Assembly (NCBI RefSeq): GCF_003337715.1
Contig: NZ_QPIX01000002.1
Span: 1 to 64,000, forward strand
DNA from: Ciceribacter lividus
Lineage (GTDB): Bacteria; Pseudomonadota; Alphaproteobacteria; Rhizobiales; Rhizobiaceae
Length of the DNA stretch: 64,000 nucleotides
Reading direction: 5' to 3'
Below the pieces are notes generated by a model. It was given only the letters and a program-made list of their open reading frames with translations. It had not been told where the DNA came from and ran no database searches. The position numbers and the translations under genes are program-made. Below are positions 24,566 to 31,811 of the stretch, one piece after another. Numbering within the stretch: position 1 is the first letter of the stretch; each line of letters begins with the position of its first letter.

Positions 24566-24625
24566 AAATCGCGGATTGCCGTGAGGCTGTCAATTCCGCG
24601 AGAAGGGCGCGAACGGAGACCGACC

Positions 24626-25429
24626 ATGACATTCGACAAAGACACCTATCTCGCCCGCATCGGCCTTGCCGATATCGACATACGCCCCGACGCCGAGGGT
24701 TTGGCGCGGTTGCAGGTCGCCCAGATCGGCACGATCCCCTTCGAGAATATCGACGTCCTGCTCGGGACGGTGCCGGATCTCGCCGCCGGCGCGGTGTGGC
24801 GGAAGACCGTTGCCGGCGGCCGCGGCGGCTACTGCCTCGAACTCAACCGGCTTTTCGGCGACGCGCTCGCGGCCTTCGGCTTTGAGGCCGAGCCGGTCCT
24901 CGGTCGGGTGCGGATGGGCGCGCCTTCGGGCGGACCGCGCGCCCATCACGCCTTCGTTGTCACGATCGACGGCCGCGAATGGCTCGCCGATACCGGCTTC
25001 GGCGGGCCGGGGCCGCGGCTGCCGGTCGATCTTTCGACGGAGGCGCCGCAGACGATCGCCGGCGAGCGCTTCCGCGTGGTGCGCGATGCGGCAAGCGGCG
25101 AACAGGTGCTGCAGCGGCTGAACGGCGAGACGTGGTTCTCGCTCTACGGCTTCGATCGGGTGCCGGTCGCGCCGCCCGATTACCATGCCGCCAACGTCGT
25201 CTGCTCGCGCTGGGAGGAATCGCCCTTTCCGCAGCACCTGATGATGACCGTCGGGCGCGACGACGGCCGCCTGAGCCTCTTCAACCGCGATGTCCGCAAT
25301 GTGCGCGGCGGCGGCATCGAGGAGCGGACGCTCGCCTCGGAGGCGGAACTGGCGGACCTGCTGGTCGCCTCCTTCGGCCTGCGGGTCGATGCCTCGACCG
25401 TTGCGCGGGTCTGGGCGAAGATCGGTTGA
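24626..25429 (+). CDS. nat: Arylamine N-acetyltransferase
   Basis: The product is 267 aa from the ATG at 24626, with GGAGA upstream. The catalytic triad is visible: Cys70 in GRGGYCLELN, His108 in RAHHAFVV and Asp122 in LADTGFGG. PFENIDVLLG near residue 38 is also family-typical. The enzyme moves acetyl from acetyl-CoA to aromatic amines and hydrazines in the cytosol; in bacteria the natural substrate is often unknown. It is probably controlled by the divergent LysR gene. Confidence 0.92.
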   Translation: MTFDKDTYLARIGLADIDIRPDAEGLARLQVAQIGTIPFENIDVLLGTVPDLAAGAVWRKTVAGGRGGYCLELNRLFGDALAAFGFEAEPVLGRVRMGAPSGGPRAHHAFVVTIDGREWLADTGFGGPGPRLPVDLSTEAPQTIAGERFRVVRDAASGEQVLQRLNGETWFSLYGFDRVPVAPPDYHAANVVCSRWEESPFPQHLMMTVGRDDGRLSLFNRDVRNVRGGGIEERTLASEAELADLLVASFGLRVDASTVARVWAKIG

Positions 25430-25436
25430 GGGTTCC

Positions 25437-25682
25437 CACCTCCCCCTCGAGGGGGAAGGTCGCGCGGAACGCGCGGGTGGGGGTGATACGTCAGCGCCGG
25501 CACCTGCGGCAATACCCCCTCTGGCCTGCCGGCCATCTCCCCCACAAGGGGGGAGAGGACTCGTGGCAATGCTTCGGCCACAGCCGTTGAGGATCGGCAT
25601 TGGTCGCCGGGGAGACTGGAGGCCGCCGAGGGCTCGGCGGGTTAAGCCCTCCCCCTTGTGGGGAGGGTTTGGGAGGGGTGGT
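25437..25682. repeat. GC-rich rhizobial-type intergenic palindromic repeat cluster
   Basis: The gap between the NAT stop and the Hsp70-like stop is built from palindromic blocks: CTCCCCCTCGAGGGGGAAGG, ATCTCCCCCACAAGGGGGGA and CCCTCCCCCTTGTGGGGAGG. The last two are inverted versions of one motif. This looks like the mosaic palindromic repeats found dispersed in Rhizobiaceae intergenic regions. It carries no gene, and as RNA would fold strongly and could terminate both convergent genes. Confidence 0.65.
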
Positions 25683-25684
25683 CC

Positions 25685-26977
25685 TCACGCCGCCCATTGC
25701 GCGATGTCGTCGCGCTCGCCGATGAGCGAGAGCCCGTGGGCGATGGAGACGAGTTCGCCGCCGGTCTCGATGCGCGAAGCGTCGAAGCGCTCGGTGAAGA
25801 TGCGCCGCACCGCCGGCACGAAGGAGGTGCCGCCGGTCAGGAACACCTTGTCGATGTCGGAGGCGGCGGTGCCGGTCGAGGTCAGCACGTCGTCGAGCGC
25901 GCCTTCGATGCGGGCGAGGTCATCGGCGATCCAGGTCTCGAAATCGGCACGCCGCACGGTCTTGCGGCCGGCCGCCCCGAGCGGCGCGAAACGAAACTCG
26001 GCCTCCTCGGACGAGGAAAGCGCCATTTTGGCCGCCGAAACCGCCTGGTAGAGCGGATAGCCCTCGTCATGCTCGACGAGGTCGATGAAGAGTTCGAGCT
26101 TTTCCGGCTCCAGCGCCTGGCGGACGAGGCCCTTCAGGTCGGCATATTCGCGCGAGGTCTTGAAGACCGAGAGCTGGTTCCAGCGCGAGAAGCTGGTGTA
26201 GTAGTTGCTCGGCACGTCGAGCACCTTGCCGAAGCTCGAAAACCGGCTGCCCTTGCCGATCTCGGGTGCGACGAGATGGTCGATGATGCGGGCGTCGAAC
26301 TGGTCGCCGGCAATGCCGACGCCGGAATGGCCGACGGGGCGGGCGGTGACGCGGCCGGCCGACGTCTCGAAGCGGATCAGCGAATAGTCGGTGGTGCCGC
26401 CGCCGAAGTCGGCGACCAGCACGGTCGCGTCCTGCTTCAGGTGCCGGGCGAAGTAGAAGGCCGCGGCCACCGGCTCGTAGACATAGTGGATCTCGGGAAA
26501 GCCGAAGCGGGTGAGCGCTTCGTTGTAGCGGGTGATGGCGAGCGCGGGATCGGGGCTGGCGCCGGCGAAATGTACCGGCCGGCCGACGACGAGGCGTTTC
26601 GCCTGCGGCCAGCCGTCGCCGGCATAGGCTTCCAGCCGCCTCAGGAAGACCTCCATCAGGTCCTCGAACTGGAAGCGGCGGGCGTGGACGAGCGTGCCCT
26701 GAAAGAGCGGCGAGGCGGCGAAGGTCTTGATCGACTGCAGGAAGCGGCATTCGCCCGGATTGTCGATGAAGGCGCGGATCGCCGCCTGTCCGGCCTCGAC
26801 CTTCAGCGCCCTGGCGCCGAGCGCCTTGTCCTTCATGAAGGAGAGCGCGGTGCGCATCGTGTCCGCCGTGCCGGCAGAGGAGGTGAAGGCGACCGAGGCG
26901 GTTGCCGCCCCGGCGTCGTCGGCGACCGCGAGAACCGTGTTCGTCGTGCCGAAATCAAGACCCAGCGCTTCAGCCAT
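25685..26977 (-). CDS. Hsp70-family protein (YegD-like)
   Basis: The product is 430 aa. It starts LGLDFGTTNTVLAVADD, the Hsp70/actin phosphate-1 loop. VADFGGGTTDYSLIRFET is phosphate-2, and VFLTGGTSFVPAVRRIFTER is the adenosine motif. YVYEPVAAAFYFARH is also Hsp70-typical. It has the nucleotide-binding domain only; the DnaK substrate-binding domain and lid are missing, as in YegD. It should bind and hydrolyse ATP in the cytosol, but a chaperone role is not shown. GGGGAGCGG precedes the start. Confidence 0.87.
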   Translation of the reverse strand: MAEALGLDFGTTNTVLAVADDAGAATASVAFTSSAGTADTMRTALSFMKDKALGARALKVEAGQAAIRAFIDNPGECRFLQSIKTFAASPLFQGTLVHARRFQFEDLMEVFLRRLEAYAGDGWPQAKRLVVGRPVHFAGASPDPALAITRYNEALTRFGFPEIHYVYEPVAAAFYFARHLKQDATVLVADFGGGTTDYSLIRFETSAGRVTARPVGHSGVGIAGDQFDARIIDHLVAPEIGKGSRFSSFGKVLDVPSNYYTSFSRWNQLSVFKTSREYADLKGLVRQALEPEKLELFIDLVEHDEGYPLYQAVSAAKMALSSSEEAEFRFAPLGAAGRKTVRRADFETWIADDLARIEGALDDVLTSTGTAASDIDKVFLTGGTSFVPAVRRIFTERFDASRIETGGELVSIAHGLSLIGERDDIAQWAA

Positions 26978-27127
26978 GGCCGCCGCTCCCCAAAACTGTT
27001 CGTGTGATGCTTGAACCGGGCAAGCGCCCGAACGCGAAACGGGGCGTCGTCAAGGAGCGCCCCGCAATGGAGGGCGGCTATTGCCACGAAGGGAGGAGGA
27101 AGGCAAGGGCGGAAAATTGGTTTGGTA

Positions 27128-27328
27128 TCAGCGCGCAGTGCGCCGCGCGATGACGATCAGCACGAGGCCGAGGATGGCGAGGCCGGCCCCATAGGCGATC
27201 CACGGGCTCTGGTCGATCATGAAGCTCGCGGCCGGATAGGGGAAATAGCCGCTGCCCTGGCCGATCCAGACCAGCCCCATCACGACGGCGATCGCGCCGA
27301 CCAAGGTGAGTATCCGTCGCATCGGCAT
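27128..27328 (-). CDS. Small membrane protein with two helices, paralogue A
   Basis: The product is 66 aa from the ATG at 27328, with GGAAACGG upstream. It has two membrane helices: RRILTLVGAIAVVMGLVWIG and WIAYGAGLAILGLVLIVIA. Between them is a short loop, GQGSGYFPYPAASFMIDQSP. The next gene (27453-27689) has the same plan and a matching W-x-x-x-G-x-G loop, so they are tandem paralogues. Small two-helix proteins like this are common and uncharacterised in rhizobia. Confidence 0.7.
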   Translation of the reverse strand: MPMRRILTLVGAIAVVMGLVWIGQGSGYFPYPAASFMIDQSPWIAYGAGLAILGLVLIVIARRTAR

Positions 27329-27452
27329 GGCATCCGTTTCCCGACAAGGGCGCTGATCGGCGATCGCGCGCGTCACTGCTCGTGCAGGCACAGCGAAATG
27401 TGCCCCGCCTCCCGGTCCGCTGGAAGACGGGGCGAAAGGCGGGCGGAGGCGC

Positions 27453-27689
27453 TCAGCGCAGGAAGCGCCGCGAGCTCCAGAGTACGATCAGGCCGAAGAC
27501 GGCGACGAGCGAGCCGTTCGTCGTCCAGACGCTCTGTTTGGTGATGAAGTCGGACGCCGGCAGATGGATCGTGCCCGTGCCATGCGCCACCCACGCAAGG
27601 CCGACGGCGATGATCAGCAATCCTGCGACCGTCAGTGTCGTACGAATCTGCTCCAATAGTCTCTCCTCCCATGGAACGATTTGTCGCAC
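27453..27689 (-). CDS. Small membrane protein with two helices, paralogue B
   Basis: The product is 78 aa from the ATG at 27689. A TTG ten codons in (after GGAGAGAC) is an alternative start that gives a length like paralogue A. Helix 1 is LTVAGLLIIAVGLAWVAHGT, the loop is GTIHLPASDFITKQSVW, and helix 2 is GSLVAVFGLIVLWSS. The pair with 27128-27328 aligns over nearly the full length. Function unknown. Confidence 0.65.
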   Translation of the reverse strand: MRQIVPWEERLLEQIRTTLTVAGLLIIAVGLAWVAHGTGTIHLPASDFITKQSVWTTNGSLVAVFGLIVLWSSRRFLR

Positions 27690-27787
27690 CCACTATAGCG
27701 CAAGTCCTATGTGACGCCAGCGCTTTTTGCGACAATCGGTCGCACGCGGAGGGCAGGCCCGGCATGCCCTTGCGATATCCGTCCCCC

Positions 27788-28573
27788 TCAGATCGAGCGG
27801 GCCGCACCACCGTCGACGCGCAGCATCGTGCCGGTCACGTAGCTTGCCGGAACCGAGCAGAGGAAGGCCGCGGCGGCGGCGAACTCCTCGACCCGACCGA
27901 GGCGGCCGACGGGGATCGTCTTCACCGAGGCGGCGCGCACTTCCTCGACCGAGCGGCCGGAGCGCGCCGCATTGGCGCCGTCGAGCTCGTCGATGCGGTC
28001 GGTGTGGATGCGGCCGGGAAGCAGCATGTTGGCGGTGATGCCGAAGGAGGCGACCTCCGTTGCGAGCGTCTTGTTCCATCCGACCAGTGCGCTGCGCAGC
28101 GTGTTGGAGAGCGCGAGGTTGGGGATCGGCTCGAAGACGCCCGACGAGGCGACGGTCAGGATACGGCCGAAACCCTGCGCCTTCATCTGCGGCAGCAGCG
28201 CATTGGTGAGCGCGATCACCCGCACCACCATCGACTGGAAGAAGCCGTCGAGCTTTTCCGGCGTCATTTCCTCGGCGGTGCCGGGCGTCGGGCCGCCGGT
28301 GTTGTTGACCAGGATGTCGATGCCGCCGAGCTTCTCGGCGACCGCCTCGACCATCGCCGATACGAAGCCGGTATCGGTCAGGTCGGCGGCGACATAGTCC
28401 GCCTTGCCGCCTTCTGCCTCGATCGCGGCGACATTGGCGGCGAGCCTGTCGGCGCTGCGCCCGCAAAGCAGCACATGCGCGCCTTCGGCGGCGAGCGCCC
28501 GGGCGATGCCGAGCCCGAGGCCCCGCGAAGAGGCGAGAACGAGCGCGCGCTTTCCCGAAATGCCGAGGTCCAT
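27788..28573 (-). CDS. Short-chain dehydrogenase-like protein lacking the catalytic Tyr and Lys
   Basis: The product is 261 aa. The Rossmann fold is clear: GKRALVLASSRGLGLGIARA for cofactor binding, then DILVNNTGG, then ILTVASSG with the catalytic-type Ser. At the place of YxxxK the sequence is LALSNTLRSALVGW, so Tyr is Ser and Lys is Arg. A subfamily of SDR proteins shares this change and is annotated as oxidoreductase, but classical Tyr-based chemistry is not possible. The C-terminus is standard (SYVTGTMLRVDGGAARSI). GGAAGGAAGAAG precedes the start. Confidence 0.85.
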   Translation of the reverse strand: MDLGISGKRALVLASSRGLGLGIARALAAEGAHVLLCGRSADRLAANVAAIEAEGGKADYVAADLTDTGFVSAMVEAVAEKLGGIDILVNNTGGPTPGTAEEMTPEKLDGFFQSMVVRVIALTNALLPQMKAQGFGRILTVASSGVFEPIPNLALSNTLRSALVGWNKTLATEVASFGITANMLLPGRIHTDRIDELDGANAARSGRSVEEVRAASVKTIPVGRLGRVEEFAAAAAFLCSVPASYVTGTMLRVDGGAARSI

Positions 28574-28707
28574 CCGTCTTCTTCCTTCCCTGCTGATTTG
28601 CGTTTCGGCAAACTAGCAAGGGGGCAGGGTGAGGGGAAGGGCTGCCGTCAAAACGGCACCGGGAGAGCCGATGCAGGCGGCCGTGGTCCGCGCGGTTCCA
28701 CGTTCTC

Positions 28708-28820
28708 CGTCACCCCGGCCTTGAGCCGGGGTCTGGCGACGGCGCGTCCACGCCGTGAAAGAGCCCTTTCGCGGTCAAGGACTTGGTCGCTCTGGCGCCG
28801 GCTCAAGGCCGGGATGACGG
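28708..28820. repeat. Long inverted repeat of rhizobial intergenic type
   Basis: The left arm near 28708-28731 reads CGTCACCCCGGCCTTGAGCC then GGGG, and the right arm near 28797-28820 is its inverted match (GCCGGCTCAAGGCCGGGATG then ACGG). About 65 bp separate them. The left arm also has its own hairpin (CCCCGGC/GCCGGGG). The whole 28574-28890 gap has no gene, and this element fills its middle. It looks like a dispersed palindromic repeat. Confidence 0.65.
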
Positions 28821-28890
28821 CAGTCCTGTGCTCGTGCCTCAGATTGCCGGTCGTCCTGAATGAGTCTCTGTTTCCGTTCAGGCCGCGGTC

Positions 28891-30291
28891 CTAAAACGGC
28901 ACCTTGCCGGGGTTGAACAGCCCCTTCGGGTCGATTGCCTGCTTGATGACCCGGGCGAGCGCCTGCTTCTCCGGAGCGGCGAAGGTTTCGTAGGCGTGGC
29001 GCTTCTCGCGCCCGACGCCGTGCTCGGCGGAGAAGGAGCCGCCGGCCTCGCGGATGCCAGTATAGACGGCAGCTTCGACGGCGCGCTGTTCGGCCTCCGG
29101 CAGCGGCCCGGGTTTGATCAGTGTGATGTGCAGGTTGCCGTCCGCGACGTGGCCGTAGACATAGGCCGCATAGCTGGCGTCGATCGCTTCGAGGCGTGCC
29201 GCAAGCCCCTCGACATAGGCGTCGAGGAAGGTCGGCGGCACGGAGATGTCGAAGGAGGCGGCATCCGGGATCGCCGCATAGTAGAAGCCGGAATCCTCCC
29301 GGATATCCCAGAACGTTCGCGCCTGGTCGAGCGACTGGGCGACGATGCCGCCCAGAAGTGCTGCCGGTTCCCAGAGGGCTTCGAGGCCTTCTTCCAGCGC
29401 GGCCGTCGCAGCCTCCACGGTTTCCGCCGACAGCTCTATGAGAAGCGCCGCAGCCCCGTCCTCCAGCCAGGAGAGGTCGAAGGTCTTCAGGGCCGCGTGA
29501 TCGCGGATATAGCGTGGCCACATCATTTCGGCGGCCTCCAGCGTCACGCCGGAGAGGCCCCGGAAATGCCTTATGACGGCGAGCGCTGCGGCGGCATCGG
29601 TGACGCCGAGGAAGGCGGTCGCGCGGTGGGGGCGTAGCGGTTCCAGTTTCAGGACCACCTTCGTCACGAAGCCGAAGGCGCCTTCGCCGCCGATGAACAG
29701 ATGCTTCAGGTCCGGGCCGGCCGAGACCTTCACCACCCGGGTCATGTCGTGGAAAACCTCGCCCGAGGGCAGGACCGCTTCCAGCCCGAGCACCTGGTGA
29801 CGCATGACGCCGTTGCGGAAGGCGAGGATGCCGCCGGCATTGGTGGAGACCATGCCGCCGACGGTCGCCGAGCCGCGGGAGCCGAGGTCGATGCCGGTCG
29901 TCAGCCCGTGGCGGGCCGCCGCCCGCTGCAGCGCTTCGAGCGCGACGCCGGCTTCCACCTCCGCGGTCATTTCGTCCGGCCGGATCGCCAGGATGCGGTT
30001 GAGCCGCGCCGAGGAGAGGATGACCTCGCCGGCCCAGCTCACATTGCCGCCGACGAGGCCGGTGAGCCCGCCCTGCGGCACGACGGCGACGCCGTTTTCC
30101 ACGCACCAGCGCACCAGCGCCGCGGCGGCCGCCGTCGAGCCGGGCTGCGCCATGACGCCGCCGGCGAAATTGTCGGGATGCTCGCCCGGATGCCGGCCCG
30201 AGAGTTCCGCGGGCCCGAAAACGGCAAGCTCCGGATTAAGGCCGCGCAGGCGGTCGAGGAGTTCGGCGGGCGAAAAGCGGGCGGTGGTCAT
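28891..30291 (-). CDS. FAD-linked oxidase, D-2-hydroxyacid dehydrogenase type
   Basis: The product is 466 aa from the ATG at 30291. The PCMH-type FAD-binding domain fills residues about 30-220: VVPQGGLTGLVGGNVSWAGE, then GIDLGSRGSATVGGMVSTNA, GGILAFRNG and FIGGEGAFGFVTKVVLKLEP. The C-terminal oxidase domain ends with YGHVADGNLHITLIKPG, SFSAEHGVGREKRHAYETF and DPKGLFNPGKVPF, which are typical of the GlcD/D-lactate/D-2-hydroxyglutarate dehydrogenase family. It should oxidise a D-2-hydroxyacid using FAD; the exact substrate is not clear, nor is the electron acceptor. Confidence 0.88.
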   Translation of the reverse strand: MTTARFSPAELLDRLRGLNPELAVFGPAELSGRHPGEHPDNFAGGVMAQPGSTAAAAALVRWCVENGVAVVPQGGLTGLVGGNVSWAGEVILSSARLNRILAIRPDEMTAEVEAGVALEALQRAAARHGLTTGIDLGSRGSATVGGMVSTNAGGILAFRNGVMRHQVLGLEAVLPSGEVFHDMTRVVKVSAGPDLKHLFIGGEGAFGFVTKVVLKLEPLRPHRATAFLGVTDAAAALAVIRHFRGLSGVTLEAAEMMWPRYIRDHAALKTFDLSWLEDGAAALLIELSAETVEAATAALEEGLEALWEPAALLGGIVAQSLDQARTFWDIREDSGFYYAAIPDAASFDISVPPTFLDAYVEGLAARLEAIDASYAAYVYGHVADGNLHITLIKPGPLPEAEQRAVEAAVYTGIREAGGSFSAEHGVGREKRHAYETFAAPEKQALARVIKQAIDPKGLFNPGKVPF

Positions 30292-30521
30292 GGCGATCCG
30301 GAAGTGTCTCTGGCGGGGCGGAAGGCGTCGCCGAGCCATGCACGGGCCGGCGTCTTTTGGCAAGCGGCGGCGGGCCTGTTCCGTTTCGTTGCACCGCGGA
30401 AAATACCGGCTTGACGCGGCCGCGTTTCAGGCCCATCTGGTGGGCGTTGCGACAAATGTCGCTCTACCCGAGGACACCCAAATGGACCCTGACAGTCGAA
30501 GATCGAACACGTTCTGCCGTT

Positions 30522-30562
30522 CCGTCCGGTAAGGGCCCGATCTTCGTGTCCGCTCCGGACGG
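30522..30562 (+). promoter_or_regulatory. Hairpin in the leader upstream of corA
   Basis: CCGTCCGG (30522-30529) and CCGGACGG (30555-30562) can pair as a perfect 8-bp stem, 28 bases before the CorA ATG. An A-rich stretch and the AAGGAG ribosome-binding site follow. No known Mg2+ riboswitch consensus is recognised. Confidence 0.4.
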
Positions 30563-30589
30563 CAATAAAAAGCCCGAAGGAGCATATCC

Positions 30590-31600
30590 ATGCTGCGCAT
30601 CTATTTCCGCGAAGCAGAGCGCCTCGTTCTGCGTGACAAGTCCGACGAAACCGCCACCGAAAACACCGAGGCCGAAAATGCCGTCGCGCCGGTTCTCTGG
30701 TACGATCTCGTGAGCCCGACGCCGGCCGAGAGCCGGCATGTCGAGCAGGCGCTGCAGCTTGCGATCCCGACCCGCGACGAGATGGAGGAGATCGAGCTTT
30801 CCGCCCGTCTCTACCAGGAGGACGGCGGAGAATTCATGACGCTGACGGCGCTCACCAATCTCGACGGCGATACGCCGGCGAAGACGCCGGTCACCTTCAT
30901 CCTCAAAGGCGAGACGCTGGTGACGGTGCGCTATGCCGACCCGAAACCCTTCCTCGCCTTCGTGCACCGGGCGCTGCGCGTCAACGCCCAGGCCTATGGC
31001 TGCGGCGAGGAGGTGATGCTCGGCATCGTCGAGTCGATCGTCGACCGCATGGCGGACGTGCTGGAACGCATCGGCAACGAGATCGACGGCATCTCGCGGG
31101 AGGTCTTCCGCGGCAAGGCGACGCCCTCTACCAAGAAGACCAAGGACCTGCAGTCGCTGATCGAGCAGCTCGGCCAGAAGGGCGATTTCCTCGGCGGCGT
31201 GCGCGAGAGCCTCGTCAGCATTTCCCGCCTCGTCGCCTATCATGCGGCGCTCGAAAGCCCGCAGCGCCGGCCGAGCAAGGAAGTGCGCCAGCGCGTGAAG
31301 ATGCTGCAGCGCGACGCCGTCTCGCTCGGCGACCATGCGACCTTCCTTTCCGGCAAGGTGAACTTCCTGCTCGACGCGACGCTCGGCCTCATCAACCTCG
31401 AGCAGAACCAGATCATCAAGATCTTCACCGTCGCCTCGGTCGTCTTCCTGCCGCCGACGCTGGTCGCCTCCGTCTACGGCATGAACTTCGCCGCCATGCC
31501 GGAACTGCAGTGGCATCTCGGCTACCCCTGGGCGGTCCTGGTGATGCTGCTGTCGGCGGCACTTCCCTTCTACTATTTCAAGCGGCGCGGCTGGCTCTAG
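30590..31600 (+). CDS. corA: CorA-family divalent-metal transporter
   Basis: The product is 336 aa, with AAGGAG seven bases before the ATG. The N-terminal 270 residues form the soluble funnel, with long helices after about residue 140 (VMLGIVESIVDRMADVLERI). Two C-terminal helices follow (IKIFTVASVVFLPPTLVASV and WAVLVMLLSAALPFYYF), with the signature YGMNF between them at the pore mouth. The C-terminus is KRRGWL. It should form a pentameric Mg2+ (or Co2+/Ni2+) channel in the inner membrane. Confidence 0.92.
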   Translation: MLRIYFREAERLVLRDKSDETATENTEAENAVAPVLWYDLVSPTPAESRHVEQALQLAIPTRDEMEEIELSARLYQEDGGEFMTLTALTNLDGDTPAKTPVTFILKGETLVTVRYADPKPFLAFVHRALRVNAQAYGCGEEVMLGIVESIVDRMADVLERIGNEIDGISREVFRGKATPSTKKTKDLQSLIEQLGQKGDFLGGVRESLVSISRLVAYHAALESPQRRPSKEVRQRVKMLQRDAVSLGDHATFLSGKVNFLLDATLGLINLEQNQIIKIFTVASVVFLPPTLVASVYGMNFAAMPELQWHLGYPWAVLVMLLSAALPFYYFKRRGWL

Positions 31601-31660
31601 AGCCGATCGGCATTCAGGTTTCAGGCGTGGCGCAGCCACGCGCTTCCCGTGATCATCGCA

Positions 31661-31676
31661 TTGACGTGTACGTAAA
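31661..31676. promoter_or_regulatory. Candidate LiuR/PsrA-like operator upstream of ETF-QO gene
   Basis: TTGACGTGTACGTAAA is a near-perfect dyad: TTGACGT, GT, ACGTAAA. It resembles the TTTACGT/ACGTAAA-type sites of regulators of branched-chain amino-acid and acyl-CoA catabolism, which fits the downstream gene. It lies about 135 bp before the ETF-QO start. Assignment to a regulator is inference. Confidence 0.4.
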
Positions 31677-31811
31677 CGGCAGATATTCTGCCGCGGAATG
31701 ATGCCGTGCCGAAATTTCGGGCCAGCCGCTGTCGCAAGTTGGCTCGACATCAGCCGCGGCTTTTGAGAGAAGGGGGCCTGAATGGGGATCAGGCCCGAGC
31801 GGAGAGAGACG

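Noticed and set aside
25437..25682. Insertion sequence
   Set aside because: There is no transposase frame or terminal inverted repeat with target duplication; it is a non-coding palindromic repeat.
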